From contig WLKU01000016.1 of NCBI GenBank assembly GCA_009701105.1, forward strand, positions 1 to 15,575: a stretch of DNA of 15,575 nucleotides. The letters are read 5' to 3'. This DNA comes from Actinomycetota bacterium. GTDB lineage: Bacteria; Actinomycetota; Acidimicrobiia; Acidimicrobiales; Ilumatobacteraceae. Position numbers and translations under genes: made by a program. Positions within the stretch are counted from its first letter, which is position 1. Every line of letters starts with the position of its first letter. The notes beneath the pieces were generated by a model. The model was not told the origin of the DNA. It saw only the letters and a list, made by a program, of their open reading frames with translations, and ran no database searches. Positions 6,695-14,127 of this stretch are shown here, piece by piece.

Positions 6695-9600
6695 GTGACG
6701 AATCCAACCGATTTGAATAATTTGGGCGAACGCGTCTCGCCAGTGCAGGCCCCGCCCGTGGTTGTAGCGATGGTGGTTCACCAACCCTGTCCCTGGCTCG
6801 ATGAAGTATTGACTTCGCTTGCAGCACAGGACTACCCAAACATGCAAACTCTGTTTTTTGTGACTGGAACTGCGTCTTCGCCAACTGCCGAAAATGACAT
6901 CATTCGCCAAGCGTTGCCAGCGGCGGTGATTCGTCAGGTTGAGGGCAACCCTGGGTATGGGCCGCTGATGAACGAAGTTGGACGTTTAGTTGAAGGCGAA
7001 ACCGGCTTCTTTTGCTTTATGCACGATGATGTTGCATTAGAGAGCAATGCAATCTCGACCATGATCGAAGAAATGTTTAGATCAAATGCGGGAGTCGTCG
7101 GACCCAAGTTCGTGATCTGGGATGACATTACGGTGTTGCAAAGTGTGGGGCTAGGCGCTGATCGAATTGGCGATATCGATTCGATTGTTGCACCAGGCGA
7201 GAAAGACCAAGAACAACACGACGCAGTGCGTGATGTGTTTTTGCTGCCGTCTGCATGCATGTTGGTGCGTGCCGATTTGTTTCGTGAGATCGGTGGTTTT
7301 TCTCCCGACATCCCGCTGTTTGGCGAAGACCTAGATTTTTGTTGGCGCACTCACCTGAGTGGCGCGCGTGTGTTGGTGGTGCCAGCCGCACGTGCCAGAC
7401 ATCGCAAAGAGATGAGCGTCTCACGATCTGTGTCGACGATGAGTGCACTCGAGGCACGTCATCGAGTGCGCACAGTGGCCACGTTGTCGAGCCGAATTCA
7501 GTTGCCCATTGTTTTGATGCAATTAATTGTGATGGCGATTGCACGTGTCGTGATTGGCGTATTCAACGGAACATTCCGGCAAGCACAAGTATCTTTGCGT
7601 GCATCAATCGCCGTTATTTTTGACGTTCGATACATTGTCCGGCGCAGAGCAGAGGTGCGACCATATCGACGAGTTTCTGCTGCCGAAATTCATGGTCTGC
7701 AGAGTCGTGGGAGTGCCCGTCTGTGGGCTTTCATTCGTAAACGACAAACACGAGTGCAAGAGATTTCTGGTTTGAGTGCCAAGAGTCTGAGTTCTCCAAA
7801 GTCGAGGTTTGTGGGGATTACTGCCCTCACCGTGATTGCACTGATTGTTATTGGTAGTCGGGGGTTGATCGGTGGCGGGGTTGCATCAGTTGGCGATTTC
7901 TTGCCGCTGAGAAGCGCAACCGAGTCACCAACAGCATTGATTTCGTCGGTCGTGAGTGGTTGGTGGCCGGCGGGTTTTGGTCAGGCGAGCGCAAATCCAA
8001 CGGGAATTGTTTTGCTCGCGATTACCGGTACTGGCGTGCTGGGCAGACTCGGAGCATTGCAAATGCTTTCAGTGGTCGGTGCGTTAGTGGTCGGCTGCGT
8101 GGGCATGTGGCAAGTAGCGAGTGGTTTTTTTAGTTCGCGAGCCCGCATAGTCGGGTTCTTGGTGTACGCAGCAGTGCCGGCACCGTACGCAGCAATCGCT
8201 CAGGGGCGTTTTGGAGTGTTGACTTGTTATGCAGCATTGCCGTGGCTGCTGCGATTGTTCGTGCGCGTTGGTCAGCGTCCGGTCGGCGTTCAAAAAACTC
8301 AGGTGTGGGCATTGGCTGTTTTGTTTGGTGCTGTGGTTGCTGCATTCGCGCCGATTTTTGTGATTGTCGCGCTGTTTGCGAGCGCAGCGTGGATGACAGC
8401 AGATCTTGTGTCGCACGTGCGATGGCAAGCAATTGTTGCAGTGCTGCAGTTGATGTTTGTGTTTGTTGTTGGAATCATTGTTCTCAACTTCCCATGGTCT
8501 GGCGGATTCATTGCATCGGATTGGTGGCAGCAGTTGGTCGGCGTACAAACGATGCGCGAAGGTCGTATTGGTCTTTCAACTCTTGCGCGTATGGACAGCG
8601 GTGTGATTGCAATCTCGATTTTGGCGCTTGGTTTGTATGTTCCTGTGATTGTTGGTCTATTGATAGTGCGTGGCGACAAATTGGTGTGGGCTGCGCGCTC
8701 TGCATCGCTCGTACTCTTTTCACTCATCGCTGTGTCCTTGTCTGATGCCGGTTACGTGGATATAGCGATGCCCGAATACGGAATTCTGCTCGTCGTGGTT
8801 GCATGCGGTCTGTCATTGGCGGCAGCCACAATGTCGAGTTTTATTTTTGATGATCAAGCCATCAATGCTTATCGATGGTGGAAGCCACTTGCGAGTATCG
8901 CGCTTGCGTGCATCGTGGTAGGTGTTCTGCCCGTGCTCGTACTGAGTTCAAACGGACGCTGGGGTCAGCCAAAAGTTTCACTCGCCCAGTTGGTGGCGCA
9001 GCTGCCAACCGATCCAGAATCGGGCGACTACAACGTTGTGTACGTAGGAAGAAGCGAAGTGTTGCCATTACCTGCAATGCGTCTGAATGACCAAACAGCG
9101 TTTGCTGTTGCAGATGATGGAGAGTTGACATTGCGTGATCATTGGTTGGCTCCGACTAATGCACTCACTGATTCAGTGGCGCAAGCTCTGGACGCCGCAA
9201 TCTCTCAGCAGACAGTTCGTAGTGGGCGCTTACTTGCAAGTCTTGGAGTTCGTTATCTAGTCGTGCCGATTATTGATGGTGCTGCATCAACTGTTGACCA
9301 ACCGCTTGAAGCACCGATTGGCCTGCTCGAAGGTTTGTCGCTGCAACTAGATTTTCGGCGCGTGTACACAGCAAATGATTTAGTGATCTTTGAAAATATG
9401 GCTTACGCGCCATCGTTGACAAAACTGGATGAGGCATCTGCGGTGCTGAGTCAGCAGGCAGGTACCGATGCTTTGCTGTCATCGCAGTTGCAAGTCGCGC
9501 AGGTGCTTCCACGTATTGGAGACATTACAAGTCGTCCAACACCAATTGAGGTAGGCACTATTCATTTGGTCGCACCCTTTAACGATCACTTGGTATTACG

Positions 9601-9883
9601 TGTGGACGACTCTGACGTGATTCCGCGAGTTGCCTTTGGTGGCACAACGGCGTTTGATTCACCTGTGGCGGGAACGGCGACTCTTGACTTTAGGACACCA
9701 TGGAATCATGTTGTGCTGCTTTTGGTGCAATTGATTTTGTGGGTCTTGGTGATCTCTGCAACGTTTAATCTGAAGCGTATAAAGTCCCGAATAGGTGTGC
9801 GGCGCGAGAAGCCGGTTGTGCTTGGCGAGTCGAGTGATTCGTTGCTTACGTTTAACAAACTAGACAGTGCTGGCTCGCTATGA
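6695..9883 (+). CDS. GT2 glycosyltransferase fused to a large polytopic membrane domain with an extracytoplasmic C-terminal region
   Basis: The protein has 1062 residues. Residues about 20-240 are a family 2 (GT-A fold) glycosyltransferase: VVVAMVVHQPCPWL start strand, metal-binding HDDV (110-113), GGFSPDIPLFGEDLDFCWR (200-218) with the expected catalytic-base region ED-D, and a His/Arg-rich close (ARARHRKEM). One helix at about 268-290 is followed by a basic cytoplasmic linker (310-370). About a dozen helices then follow between 372 and 752. Residues about 753-1003 form a long soluble region, probably outside the membrane, with SGRLLASLGVRYLVVP (843-858). A last helix (1004-1024) and a basic tail complete it. 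Such fusions occur in actinobacteria beside DUF5719 genes and are thought to act in envelope glycan synthesis; donor and acceptor are unknown. The start is GTG at 6695; ATG at residue 26 would cut into the first strand. The ATGA overlap with the next gene indicates coupling. Confidence 0.88.
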   Translation: MTNPTDLNNLGERVSPVQAPPVVVAMVVHQPCPWLDEVLTSLAAQDYPNMQTLFFVTGTASSPTAENDIIRQALPAAVIRQVEGNPGYGPLMNEVGRLVEGETGFFCFMHDDVALESNAISTMIEEMFRSNAGVVGPKFVIWDDITVLQSVGLGADRIGDIDSIVAPGEKDQEQHDAVRDVFLLPSACMLVRADLFREIGGFSPDIPLFGEDLDFCWRTHLSGARVLVVPAARARHRKEMSVSRSVSTMSALEARHRVRTVATLSSRIQLPIVLMQLIVMAIARVVIGVFNGTFRQAQVSLRASIAVIFDVRYIVRRRAEVRPYRRVSAAEIHGLQSRGSARLWAFIRKRQTRVQEISGLSAKSLSSPKSRFVGITALTVIALIVIGSRGLIGGGVASVGDFLPLRSATESPTALISSVVSGWWPAGFGQASANPTGIVLLAITGTGVLGRLGALQMLSVVGALVVGCVGMWQVASGFFSSRARIVGFLVYAAVPAPYAAIAQGRFGVLTCYAALPWLLRLFVRVGQRPVGVQKTQVWALAVLFGAVVAAFAPIFVIVALFASAAWMTADLVSHVRWQAIVAVLQLMFVFVVGIIVLNFPWSGGFIASDWWQQLVGVQTMREGRIGLSTLARMDSGVIAISILALGLYVPVIVGLLIVRGDKLVWAARSASLVLFSLIAVSLSDAGYVDIAMPEYGILLVVVACGLSLAAATMSSFIFDDQAINAYRWWKPLASIALACIVVGVLPVLVLSSNGRWGQPKVSLAQLVAQLPTDPESGDYNVVYVGRSEVLPLPAMRLNDQTAFAVADDGELTLRDHWLAPTNALTDSVAQALDAAISQQTVRSGRLLASLGVRYLVVPIIDGAASTVDQPLEAPIGLLEGLSLQLDFRRVYTANDLVIFENMAYAPSLTKLDEASAVLSQQAGTDALLSSQLQVAQVLPRIGDITSRPTPIEVGTIHLVAPFNDHLVLRVDDSDVIPRVAFGGTTAFDSPVAGTATLDFRTPWNHVVLLLVQLILWVLVISATFNLKRIKSRIGVRREKPVVLGESSDSLLTFNKLDSAGSL

Positions 9884-11427
9884 AACTTGGCACAAATTTT
9901 TTTAGATCCCAAACGCCGTCGCATATGACGTTACGTCAATTGGTGATGGTTGCCGTAGTGGTGGCTACTAGTGCGGCTCTATTTGTTGTGGATAACAACG
10001 CGAATAGCAACGGCAATAGCAATTCGAATATTGACAACGCTCCTAATTTTGCAGAAGTATCGACATTGTCTGCGATGCCATTTATCTCGGCTAACGATTC
10101 GATGACGACTAATTGGTTTTGTCCCGGTGTGCCCGCCAACGACGAAACCATCTCGAGCAGTTTGGTGATCTCAAACGCTTCGGATATAGATATTTCAGCG
10201 ACGGTGACATTGTTGAGCTTGGATCAGACCCCGGTCGTCAACGCTGTATCTATTCCCGCAAGGTCGCACATCACGCTCGACGCTCGTGGCGGCATTACTT
10301 CGCCGTTTGTGAGTGCAGTTGTAGAGATAGTGGGGTCTCAGGGATCGGTTGAACAAATCGTGAGACACCCCGCAGGCGATGCGGTTGTCTTGTGTGCTAC
10401 TCAGCCAGGAACTGATTGGTATTTTGCAGATGGATTTACCGGGGCCGATTCAATTGAGCAAATAGTGATGACTAATCCATATGTAGATGCGACTGTTGTC
10501 GACATCACTTTTGTCACAGCAGATGCAGAACGCAGTCCAGAACAGTTGCAGGGCTTCGTATTGCCTGCCAACTCGGTTGTTGCATTATCAATGGACCTAC
10601 AAGGTGCGCGTAATGAACCGATTTTGGCGGTATCAATCCATGCATCCTCTGGTCGCTTGGTGGCCGGTCGTGTGCAACATTATTTAGGCCAGGGTCGCCT
10701 TGGTTTTTCAATGAGCCTTGGCGCTTCGGCAATGAGCACACAATGGTGGTTTGGTAATGGAGAAAAAATTGGTGGCAACACAGAAAACCTTGTGATCTAT
10801 AACCCGAGTAGTCGTGATCGTTCGCTCAGTGTGGTGTTTGTGAATGGAAGTGATTCGGCAAACAGCATCGAACCACTCCTCATCACAGCACCAGCTCATC
10901 GCGTGATCACTATTGATACAGGCACCATCCCGAGTCTTCCTGTTGGAAGATATGGAATCATCGTGTCAACCAACGATCAAGACCTGGGTGATTCGCTGGG
11001 CATCGTTGTTGAGCAGGTCATCAACCGTCGCGATGGCAACACAGTAGGAACGTCAGTCGTTTTGGGTGCACCACATAATTCTGGGTCGACGACGTGGAGT
11101 GCTCCGAGTGGTGTCACGCCTAGCGAAGATGCGTTGCAGGTGATGAATACAACGTCGCAGGAAGCAACCGTGAGTGTGCTGCAAGTTGGGCCAGCCGGCG
11201 CTGTTGTGTTGGGTGGGCTCGAGTCGCTCGTGTTGCCAGCGGGTGGAGTGTTGTCAATAGGGGTTCCTCCAGGACTTCCTGACGCACAGATTATTGTGCA
11301 AGCCACAACAACAGTTGTTGTGCAGCGGCTGCTGTTACGAGGTCATGGTCTCATCGGTCGAAGTGCCGTTCTTGCACTGCCTTACTTACCTTCGGTTAAC
11401 AATTTTTTGAGTGAGTCGGCACCGTGA
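9880..11427 (+). CDS. DUF5719-family exported/anchored protein with four internal repeats
   Basis: The basic N-terminus, a hydrophobic helix (about 20-37) and an Asn/Ser/Gly-rich linker (39-53) predict an uncleaved anchor or signal with residues 55-515 outside the cytoplasm. I place it in DUF5719 from its pattern: WFCPG (79-83), WYFADG (180-185), MTNPYVDA (197-204) and VLPANS (227-232). About four related beta-sandwich-like units can be seen, starting at W79, W180, W289/W290 and W406. Each has Trp plus a Gly turn, then a V/I-x-N strand (99, 199, 308, 423), a P-A turn (126, 229, 337, 453) and a strand near the end. The only two cysteines, C81 and C172, could form a disulfide. ATG at 9880 overlaps the GT2 stop (ATGA), and the TGA overlaps the GTG of the thioredoxin-like gene. 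The role is unknown; the context suggests an envelope glycan complex. Confidence 0.82.
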   Translation: MKLGTNFFRSQTPSHMTLRQLVMVAVVVATSAALFVVDNNANSNGNSNSNIDNAPNFAEVSTLSAMPFISANDSMTTNWFCPGVPANDETISSSLVISNASDIDISATVTLLSLDQTPVVNAVSIPARSHITLDARGGITSPFVSAVVEIVGSQGSVEQIVRHPAGDAVVLCATQPGTDWYFADGFTGADSIEQIVMTNPYVDATVVDITFVTADAERSPEQLQGFVLPANSVVALSMDLQGARNEPILAVSIHASSGRLVAGRVQHYLGQGRLGFSMSLGASAMSTQWWFGNGEKIGGNTENLVIYNPSSRDRSLSVVFVNGSDSANSIEPLLITAPAHRVITIDTGTIPSLPVGRYGIIVSTNDQDLGDSLGIVVEQVINRRDGNTVGTSVVLGAPHNSGSTTWSAPSGVTPSEDALQVMNTTSQEATVSVLQVGPAGAVVLGGLESLVLPAGGVLSIGVPPGLPDAQIIVQATTTVVVQRLLLRGHGLIGRSAVLALPYLPSVNNFLSESAP

Positions 11428-11843
11428 TTCGGTTCGTGATCGTTGGGGTTGTAGTTGTTGTTGCGTTGTTGGCCAACTTGTGGCAACGCAAACGACGAGT
11501 TGATGCACCAACTCAAGGAGCGAGTGAAATTCCGTCCCAGATTGACCGGTCGGACTTTGTGCGACCAGACGCACCTTGGATTGTTTTGGCCTTTACTTCT
11601 GCAACGTGCCAGACATGCTCTGATATCGAGCGCAAAGTGCGAGTGCTCGAAACAAGCAGCGTTGCGATACAAATATTGGAATTCACGGCAGAGCGCGAAT
11701 TGCACAAGCGTTACAAGATTGACGCTGTTCCTGCCGTGTTGATGGCAGATGCAAGCGGAGTAGTGCAGGCAAACTTTTTGGGACCAGTATCGGCTACTGA
11801 TCTGTGGGCTGCGTTGGCGAGAGCGCGCGACTCAGTCGTGTAA
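11424..11843 (+). CDS. Membrane-anchored thioredoxin-like protein (CQTC)
   Basis: The protein has 139 residues. Residues 4-20 form one membrane helix, followed by the basic cluster QRKRR (21-25) and a linker. The thioredoxin-fold domain (about 45-139) has the redox motif CQTC (62-65) after the strand WIVLAFTSAT, and the cis-proline at V102-P103 after RYKID. It is short for a full thioredoxin, but the core strands and the final helix (DLWAALARA) are present. The role is probably thiol-disulfide exchange or thiol binding; the partner is unknown. The nearest candidate is the upstream DUF5719 protein with its single Cys pair, if the domain faces outward. The basic residues after the helix favour a cytoplasmic domain, which speaks against that. 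The start is GTG at 11424, overlapping the DUF5719 stop as GTGA. Its end overlaps convergent ftsH by 12 nt. Confidence 0.83.
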   Translation: MIRFVIVGVVVVVALLANLWQRKRRVDAPTQGASEIPSQIDRSDFVRPDAPWIVLAFTSATCQTCSDIERKVRVLETSSVAIQILEFTAERELHKRYKIDAVPAVLMADASGVVQANFLGPVSATDLWAALARARDSVV

Positions 11844-13820
11844 TTGGGTTGGCGAATCGTGCGACGATTCGTTTTCGATGCGGCGTGTTGGCTGACCGAG
11901 ACCTTGTTGGACCAATCTCGAAACCATCGCTCCGTCAATCGTCTCGTTGTCGAGTAGTGACTGAGCAACAAGATCGAGGCCCGTGCGATGCTTTTCAAGC
12001 ATGACGCGTGCACGCTTCTCTTGCTCGAGCAGAATACGACCGATCTCCTCGTCAATTTTGCGCGCTGTCTCATCCGAATATTCGCGACCACTTGTCATTA
12101 AGTCTTCGCCAAGGAAAACTTGTTGCTGACCAGACCAGGCCATTGGGCCCACTGCATCGCTCATGCCCCATTCGCGCACCATTCGGCGTGCAATGCCTGT
12201 GGCCTGCTCGAGATCATTTGCAGCGCCACTGTTGAGCGAACCGAACACCATCATTTCGGCAACTCGGCCACCCATGGCTTTGCAGATCACGTCTTCAAAA
12301 AACTCACGTGAATAGGTGTGTCGCTCTGCAGGCAGTGTCCAGGTGACGCCGAGCGCCATACCGCGGGGGAGAATTGTCACTTTATGCAGCGGGTCGCTGT
12401 GCGGCAGAACTGTTGCAAGCACTGCGTGCCCGCCTTCGTGATATGCGGTAGCGCGTTTTTCTTCTGCGTTTAACACAAGGCTTTCGCGGCTTGCACCTAA
12501 CACCACGCGGTCACGCGCATTTTCGAAGTCGATGCGTTCGATGTGTGTCGAACCTCGACGCACGGCAAAGAGTGCCGCTTCGTTGACCAAGTTGGCCAAG
12601 TCGGCACCGCTCATGCCAGGAGTTGCTTTGGCCATCGTGTCCAGATCGACATCTTGACCCATGCGCTTGCCGATTGAGTGCACTTTGAGAATGGCCAATC
12701 GTTCATCTGATTCTGGTAACGGCACGATGATCTGACGATCAAATCGACCTGGTCGCAACAGTGCGGCATCCAAGATGTCAGGACGGTTGGTAGCAGCCAA
12801 CACGACAATGCCTTCTGTGGCTTCGAAGCCGTCCATCTCGGCGAGCATTTGGTTGAGTGTCTGCTCGCGTTCATCGTGACCACCGCCAAGACCTGCGCCG
12901 CGCTTGCGACCAATCGAGTCGATTTCGTCGACAAAAATAATTGCTCGACCCATCTTTGCTGCTTGTTGAAAGAGGTCGCGCACGCGGCTTGCACCGACGC
13001 CAACAAACATCTCCATGAAGTCAGAGCCAGTAACTGACAAGAAACCAACTCCTGCTTCGCCTGCAACCGCACGAGCAAACAATGTCTTTCCCGTGCCCGG
13101 AGGCCCAACGAGCAAGATGCCCTTAGGAACGCGTGCACCGATTTCCTTAAAGCGCTCTGGTGTGCGCAAGAAGTCAACTACTTCTTTGATCTCTTGCTTG
13201 ACACCTTCATAACCAGCAACATCGGCAAACGTGGTGACTGGCTTGTCGGCGTTGAAATTTTTGGCACGGCTACGACCAATCGACATAATGCTGCCGGCTT
13301 GGCCCATAGCGCGACGCTGCATCCAGATGAAAAAGCCCATGATCAACAAGAAGGGCAACAAGATTGGAATGAGGCTCGTGAAAAAGTTGCCCTGCGGCGT
13401 TGAATAGTCGTAATCAACATTCTTTGACTTCAGCAATTGCTCGTCTGCATCAGAGAGAGTGACCGCACCAGTTGTTGTGAACGTGTCACCACTTGTCAAC
13501 TCGCCACTGATGGTGTTGGAGAGGTTGTTGATCTTGACAGAAGTGACTTGGCCGTTAGAAACTGCCTCGAGGAATTCGGTGTAGGTAAATTTTGTTGCCG
13601 TTGTTGAAGGAATAAAACGCGGTCCAATAACGAGTGCTGCTGCTACTGCGATGAGTGCCCACACAGCCCACCTTGGCATCGATGGTTTGTCCTTACCAGT
13701 TGGAGAAGCTCCATTTTTTTGTGACTTGCCTGGCATGCCTTTTCGCAACTGACGCTGTTGACGTGGCTTTGATGAACCAGGTTGATTGGATGGCGGAGGA
13801 GGGGGTGGCAATTTGCTCAT
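11832..13820 (-). CDS. ftsH: ATP-dependent zinc metalloprotease FtsH
   Basis: FtsH is the membrane-bound AAA+ protease that unfolds and degrades damaged or regulated membrane and cytosolic proteins as a hexamer. It has a Pro-rich, basic cytoplasmic N-terminus (1-50, with LPPPPPP), TM1 (about 52-70), an extracytoplasmic domain (71-147), TM2 (148-167), and the AAA domain with Walker A GPPGTGKT (239-246), pore loop FVGVGA (272-277), Walker B FVDEID (296-301), N345 and arginine fingers R359 and R362. The protease domain has HEGGH (461-465; zinc ligands H461 and H465, catalytic E462) and the third ligand D536 in [10 protein letters not shown]. All key residues are intact; 662 residues is a normal length. 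The N-terminal extension before TM1 is longer than in E. coli. The ATG at 13820 lacks a Shine-Dalgarno sequence and lies 6 nt after a TATCAT -10, so the mRNA is probably leaderless. It is divergent from the DUF3499 gene and convergent with the thioredoxin-like gene. Confidence 0.98.
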   Translation of the reverse strand: MSKLPPPPPPSNQPGSSKPRQQRQLRKGMPGKSQKNGASPTGKDKPSMPRWAVWALIAVAAALVIGPRFIPSTTATKFTYTEFLEAVSNGQVTSVKINNLSNTISGELTSGDTFTTTGAVTLSDADEQLLKSKNVDYDYSTPQGNFFTSLIPILLPFLLIMGFFIWMQRRAMGQAGSIMSIGRSRAKNFNADKPVTTFADVAGYEGVKQEIKEVVDFLRTPERFKEIGARVPKGILLVGPPGTGKTLFARAVAGEAGVGFLSVTGSDFMEMFVGVGASRVRDLFQQAAKMGRAIIFVDEIDSIGRKRGAGLGGGHDEREQTLNQMLAEMDGFEATEGIVVLAATNRPDILDAALLRPGRFDRQIIVPLPESDERLAILKVHSIGKRMGQDVDLDTMAKATPGMSGADLANLVNEAALFAVRRGSTHIERIDFENARDRVVLGASRESLVLNAEEKRATAYHEGGHAVLATVLPHSDPLHKVTILPRGMALGVTWTLPAERHTYSREFFEDVICKAMGGRVAEMMVFGSLNSGAANDLEQATGIARRMVREWGMSDAVGPMAWSGQQQVFLGEDLMTSGREYSDETARKIDEEIGRILLEQEKRARVMLEKHRTGLDLVAQSLLDNETIDGAMVSRLVQQGLGQPTRRIENESSHDSPTQLHD

Positions 13821-13826
13821 GAGGCA

Positions 13827-13855
13827 ATGATACGGGCACTTGTAGCAGTGTTGAA
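13827..13855 (-). promoter_or_regulatory. Candidate leaderless promoter of ftsH
   Basis: On the minus strand TTCAAC (13855-13850) and TATCAT (13832-13827) are separated by 17 nt. TATCAT matches the -10 consensus at five of six bases and ends 6 nt before the ftsH ATG, so transcription would begin at or next to the start codon. No Shine-Dalgarno site is present, which fits a leaderless mRNA. Confidence 0.5.
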
Positions 13856-13865
13856 CAGTCCACCA

Positions 13866-13877
13866 AACTGCGCAGTT
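13866..13877 (+). repeat. Perfect 12-bp palindrome between ftsH and the DUF3499 gene
   Basis: AACTGCGCAGTT is identical to its reverse complement. It lies 8 nt upstream of the TATTGT -10 of the DUF3499 gene and 10 nt beyond the ftsH -35, so a dimeric regulator bound here could affect both promoters. It is too short and has too little loop to act as a terminator. No second copy was noticed in the other gaps. Confidence 0.4.
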
Positions 13878-13884
13878 GCACGAT

Positions 13885-13890
13885 TATTGT
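13885..13890 (+). promoter_or_regulatory. Candidate leaderless -10 of the DUF3499-CPBP operon
   Basis: TATTGT ends 6 nt before the ATG at 13897, exactly the spacing seen for ftsH on the other strand. No clear -35 is visible at 16-18 nt; the palindrome 13866-13877 falls in that space. No Shine-Dalgarno sequence precedes the start, which fits leaderless transcription. Confidence 0.38.
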
Positions 13891-13896
13891 GGGCAC

Positions 13897-14127
13897 ATGG
13901 CTCGTCACTGTTCACGTTCTACATGTTCGCAATCTGCAGTAGTAACGCTGACATACCAATATGGTCGCGCACTCGTGTGGCTCGACGACTTGGCAATGGA
14001 TCGAGATCCTCATGCCTATGACCTGTGTCTCCGTCACTCGCAGCGGTTTGTGGTGCCAACTGGTTGGCGTCTCGAAGACCGCCGTGACCGTTTCACGATG
14101 GTGATTCCAAATCGTCTAGCGGGATGA
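13897..14127 (+). CDS. DUF3499-family small Cys/His protein
   Basis: The protein has 76 residues. The opening MARHCSRSTCSQSAVVTL, the YQYGRALVWLDDLA strand-turn (20-33), PHAYDLCLRHSQRF (38-51) and PTGWRL (54-59) match my memory of the actinobacterial DUF3499 family. C5, C10, C44 and H47 are spaced like a small zinc site (C-x4-C and C-x2-H), but metal binding is inference. As I recall, family members are usually about 120-160 residues, so this one holds little more than the conserved core. An in-frame TTG at 13876 would add 7 residues, but the ATG at 13897 starts at the conserved MARHC and lies 6 nt after a TATTGT element. The stop overlaps the next start as ATGA. Its function is unknown; in other actinobacteria the family sits near mannose-metabolism and F420 genes. 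Confidence 0.8.
   Translation: MARHCSRSTCSQSAVVTLTYQYGRALVWLDDLAMDRDPHAYDLCLRHSQRFVVPTGWRLEDRRDRFTMVIPNRLAG

Noticed and set aside
8224..8745. A 173-codon Cys-rich plus-strand open frame inside the GT2 fusion
   Set aside because: It is an out-of-frame reading of membrane-helix codons; the high Cys and Trp count is typical of a shifted frame, and the main frame is continuous through the region.
12611..13177. A 188-codon minus-strand open frame inside ftsH
   Set aside because: It is a different frame of the same strand within the ftsH AAA domain, which is complete and in frame.
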